Assembly (NCBI GenBank): GCA_016800925.1
Contig: JABCPU010000048.1
Location: 62,001 to 126,000, forward strand
Length of the DNA: 64,000 nucleotides
Direction of reading: 5' to 3'
Source of the DNA: Suillus spraguei
Lineage: Eukaryota > Basidiomycota > Agaricomycetes > Boletales > Suillaceae
The notes beneath the pieces were generated by a model. That model saw nothing but the letters and a program-made list of their open reading frames with translations, had not been told where the DNA came from and ran no database searches. This document shows, piece after piece, positions 62,201 through 64,000 of the stretch. A program made the translations under genes and the position numbers. Position 1 is the first letter of the stretch; each line of letters opens with the position of its first letter.

Positions 62201-64000
62201 ATATTGCTGTCTCTGGTGGATATGATAGAGCGCGTCACTGATGATACCTGTGTCTTTTTCAACAGTTTCATTGGAACTGTTGAGAGCAGATGTGACGGGG
62301 GCAACTGATTGGATTCCATCTGTACTATATCTTCTCGGATCTGTAGAGGCAATGAATGGATCGACAATGAATGGATCGAGCACTGTGGGAATGGGGAGAT
62401 CTGGCAATAGGTCTTTTGCGCTGCCGTAGACTCCTCTGGAAGGATCATCTGCAGGGTTTTCTTTGCTAGCGATGTATGTGGGGTGAAACGAGTAAGATGC
62501 GGCAGAATTGTCGATAAAGATGAAGATTCGACGAAAGACCTCGTTGACGGCTGAATTCCTACTGCGTCCGTTTCTCCAGCCCTCGATGACTCCTTGATTG
62601 TCCCCAAAGACTTTGAAATGACATTGTGATCCTCCCATCCCGACAAGGTAGATAATAAGTAGCTCGAAGCCGACAGCTTCTGCCCACCCGATGTCTTTTT
62701 TACCATTGAGGGTTTGCCATCCTTTTCGAAGACGCCAGGCTCGCCATTTGACTCCGATTGTGATAGCGATTCCAAACCCAGAACTAGCATCTGAATATGC
62801 TTCTGGGTTATACAGACTGAGAGGTCTAGGGATTGTGCGTCCGACGAAAGAGCTCCGCAACAGAGTTTTCCACCAGGAAAGATCAGAATTGAGGCTTTTG
62901 ACAGGCCTTCGTGGGAGAAAAGGCTTATCAAAAGCGAGGCACAACATAGCTTCGAGCGACGTAAGATATGCGCATCCTTTCGGAACAACAAGCGTGGTAT
63001 GTAGCAACTTACCGTATAGTTGCTGTATGTCATTGAGCATGTGGGTACTGCGGTTTTGCCAAACTTCGATTGCTGATAGATACTTCTTCTTTTTATTCTC
63101 ATTGAGGTAGACTTTGTTCTGCGCCAAGTCCCACATAATGCCAATGTATGGATTGACATACGCGAAGTCCTTGTCCTTGAGAGGTTCCCAGGGAATATTG
63201 AGCTTGTCTGAGGCATCGTCAATGTCCGATAAGTTACAGGAGAACTTCGCGTCCTCGATTGACCTGGGTGATGCTCCCGACAGATCTCTAATTGGAAACT
63301 GACAGTCTTTATCGAACTCTTCCAAAGAGCCGTCCTCGAATATGAAGCCTCCAAACCATATTCTCCCCCCATCCTGATGCTTCCCTCTTTCAACGATATC
63401 TTGGTGCCATGTCCGTCTCTTTTCATTGTAGTCTGGAATGTACTGTTTGAGAATGCGTATGAACATATGGTCATCAACCCATCTAGATGCGGGCCTGATT
63501 CCTTGAGAACGAAATAAATCGAGTCCTGCATCAGCAAGGGACCCATATGCTCCCGCTGAAGGACACTGACCGAAACACATACAAGTGTCGATGCAAAAAA
63601 GGTCGTCGGAGATACGGGCAACTGACCCTGGCCATTGTGATGGATGAATGGGTACAGTGCGGTACGCCTCTGATATGTCCCTGATCGCGATTTGCGATCC
63701 CGGTGGTAAACGACTGATTGTAAGCGCAATGACGTGGAAGGTACCCCAAGTACTGGGAAAATTATCGGAATTGATGTAAGAATTGATAGAAGAATTAGGA
63801 AACTTCGAGGAAGCGGCATGAGGAAATGAAAAGTTCTGAATGATGTGATAGCGTCCAGGGCGGCCTGGCTTGGGGATGATGGAAAAAGGAGATGTTTGAA
63901 AAGGACCGATGAGGTCCTCGACTTCTTTTGCTTGAAGCGGTCCGATATACCTTCCCTTCTTAAGCTCAGTTTGGACAATATTAAGGAATTCTTGTTGATA
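62180..64000 (-). CDS. Reverse transcriptase / RNase H of a DIRS-like retrotransposon (partial)
   Basis: The frame is open from the window edge to the stop at 62180. RT motifs: FSIIPKPGRPGRYHIIQNFS, AIRDISEAYRTVPIHPSQW, GQCPSAGAYG and the catalytic WVDDHMF (xDD). RNase H follows with acidic residues in YSDASSGFG, WAEAVGFELL, VFGDNQGVIEGW and NPADDPSRGV. The order RT, RNase H, tyrosine recombinase and the absence of an integrase or protease place it among YR retrotransposons (DIRS group). The 5' part of the frame lies beyond 64000. No disabling mutation is visible. Confidence 0.85.
   Translation of the reverse strand, partial: YQQEFLNIVQTELKKGRYIGPLQAKEVEDLIGPFQTSPFSIIPKPGRPGRYHIIQNFSFPHAASSKFPNSSINSYINSDNFPSTWGTFHVIALTISRLPPGSQIAIRDISEAYRTVPIHPSQWPGSVARISDDLFCIDTCMCFGQCPSAGAYGSLADAGLDLFRSQGIRPASRWVDDHMFIRILKQYIPDYNEKRRTWHQDIVERGKHQDGGRIWFGGFIFEDGSLEEFDKDCQFPIRDLSGASPRSIEDAKFSCNLSDIDDASDKLNIPWEPLKDKDFAYVNPYIGIMWDLAQNKVYLNENKKKKYLSAIEVWQNRSTHMLNDIQQLYGKLLHTTLVVPKGCAYLTSLEAMLCLAFDKPFLPRRPVKSLNSDLSWWKTLLRSSFVGRTIPRPLSLYNPEAYSDASSGFGIAITIGVKWRAWRLRKGWQTLNGKKDIGWAEAVGFELLIIYLVGMGGSQCHFKVFGDNQGVIEGWRNGRSRNSAVNEVFRRIFIFIDNSAASYSFHPTYIASKENPADDPSRGVYGSAKDLLPDLPIPTVLDPFIVDPFIASTDPRRYSTDGIQSVAPVTSALNSSNETVEKDTGIISDALYHIHQRQQYPSGLAL

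Noticed and set aside
62300..63978. The long recombinase-frame ORF over the RT region as an independent protein
   Set aside because: No domain can be recognised in that frame above about 62200, and its first codon in the window is TTG. It is more likely open because it overlaps RT.

Overview
The window is nuclear DNA of a filamentous fungus, most likely an agaricomycete (mushroom-forming basidiomycete). The evidence is genes split by many introns of about 45-72 nt with GT...AG ends, an F-box protein of the agaricomycete type, polyporopepsin-like aspartic proteases, KDZ transposases and a DIRS-like tyrosine-recombinase retrotransposon. No rRNA, tRNA, CRISPR or bacterial-type operon structure was seen. 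All gene models were spliced by eye; where I give introns, the exon phases add up.

1-28.25 kb is a gene-rich housekeeping block. It holds a degenerate ORF (297-750), a small hypothetical (1299-1781), a Ste20/PAK kinase (2132-4591, +), a complete ATM-family Tel1 kinase of about 3,043 aa (5246-14889, -), a Pif1 helicase (15599-17913, +), an F-box protein (18502-20316, +), a Psr1-like FCP/NIF phosphatase (20620-22063, -), a 78-aa small protein (23739-24044, +), a coiled-coil hypothetical (24562-25449, -) and an Lpl1-like DUF676 lipase (26656-28247, -). TEL1 and PIF1, both genome-integrity and telomere genes, are head to head and share a 709-bp intergenic region with ACGCG and CACGTG motifs. TEL1 carries either a one-base deletion or an unexpected 50-nt intron in its FAT domain.

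28.25-64 kb is a transposon-rich compartment. It holds decayed ABC-transporter copies; two incomplete KDZ transposons, one lying between inverted repeats that carry tandem units of about 137 bp; solo LTRs of three families (called A, B and C here), several with target-site duplications; a dead Ty3/Gypsy element whose protease is split by a solo LTR-A and whose integrase is split by a 1,549-bp insert; an 885-bp element with inverted repeats of about 313 bp; and a DIRS-like element running off the right edge.

Inside this compartment a 2.28-kb block (aspartic protease plus ABC-transporter tail) occurs twice, at 42777-45058 and 58462-60741. The first protease copy is an intact six-exon gene of 394 aa, but both catalytic motifs are altered (DTG to DSS and DTG to DCG). 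The second copy is frameshifted. A recurrent unnamed agaricomycete gene (33447-35405) is interrupted by a solo LTR-C and has a stop and a frameshift.
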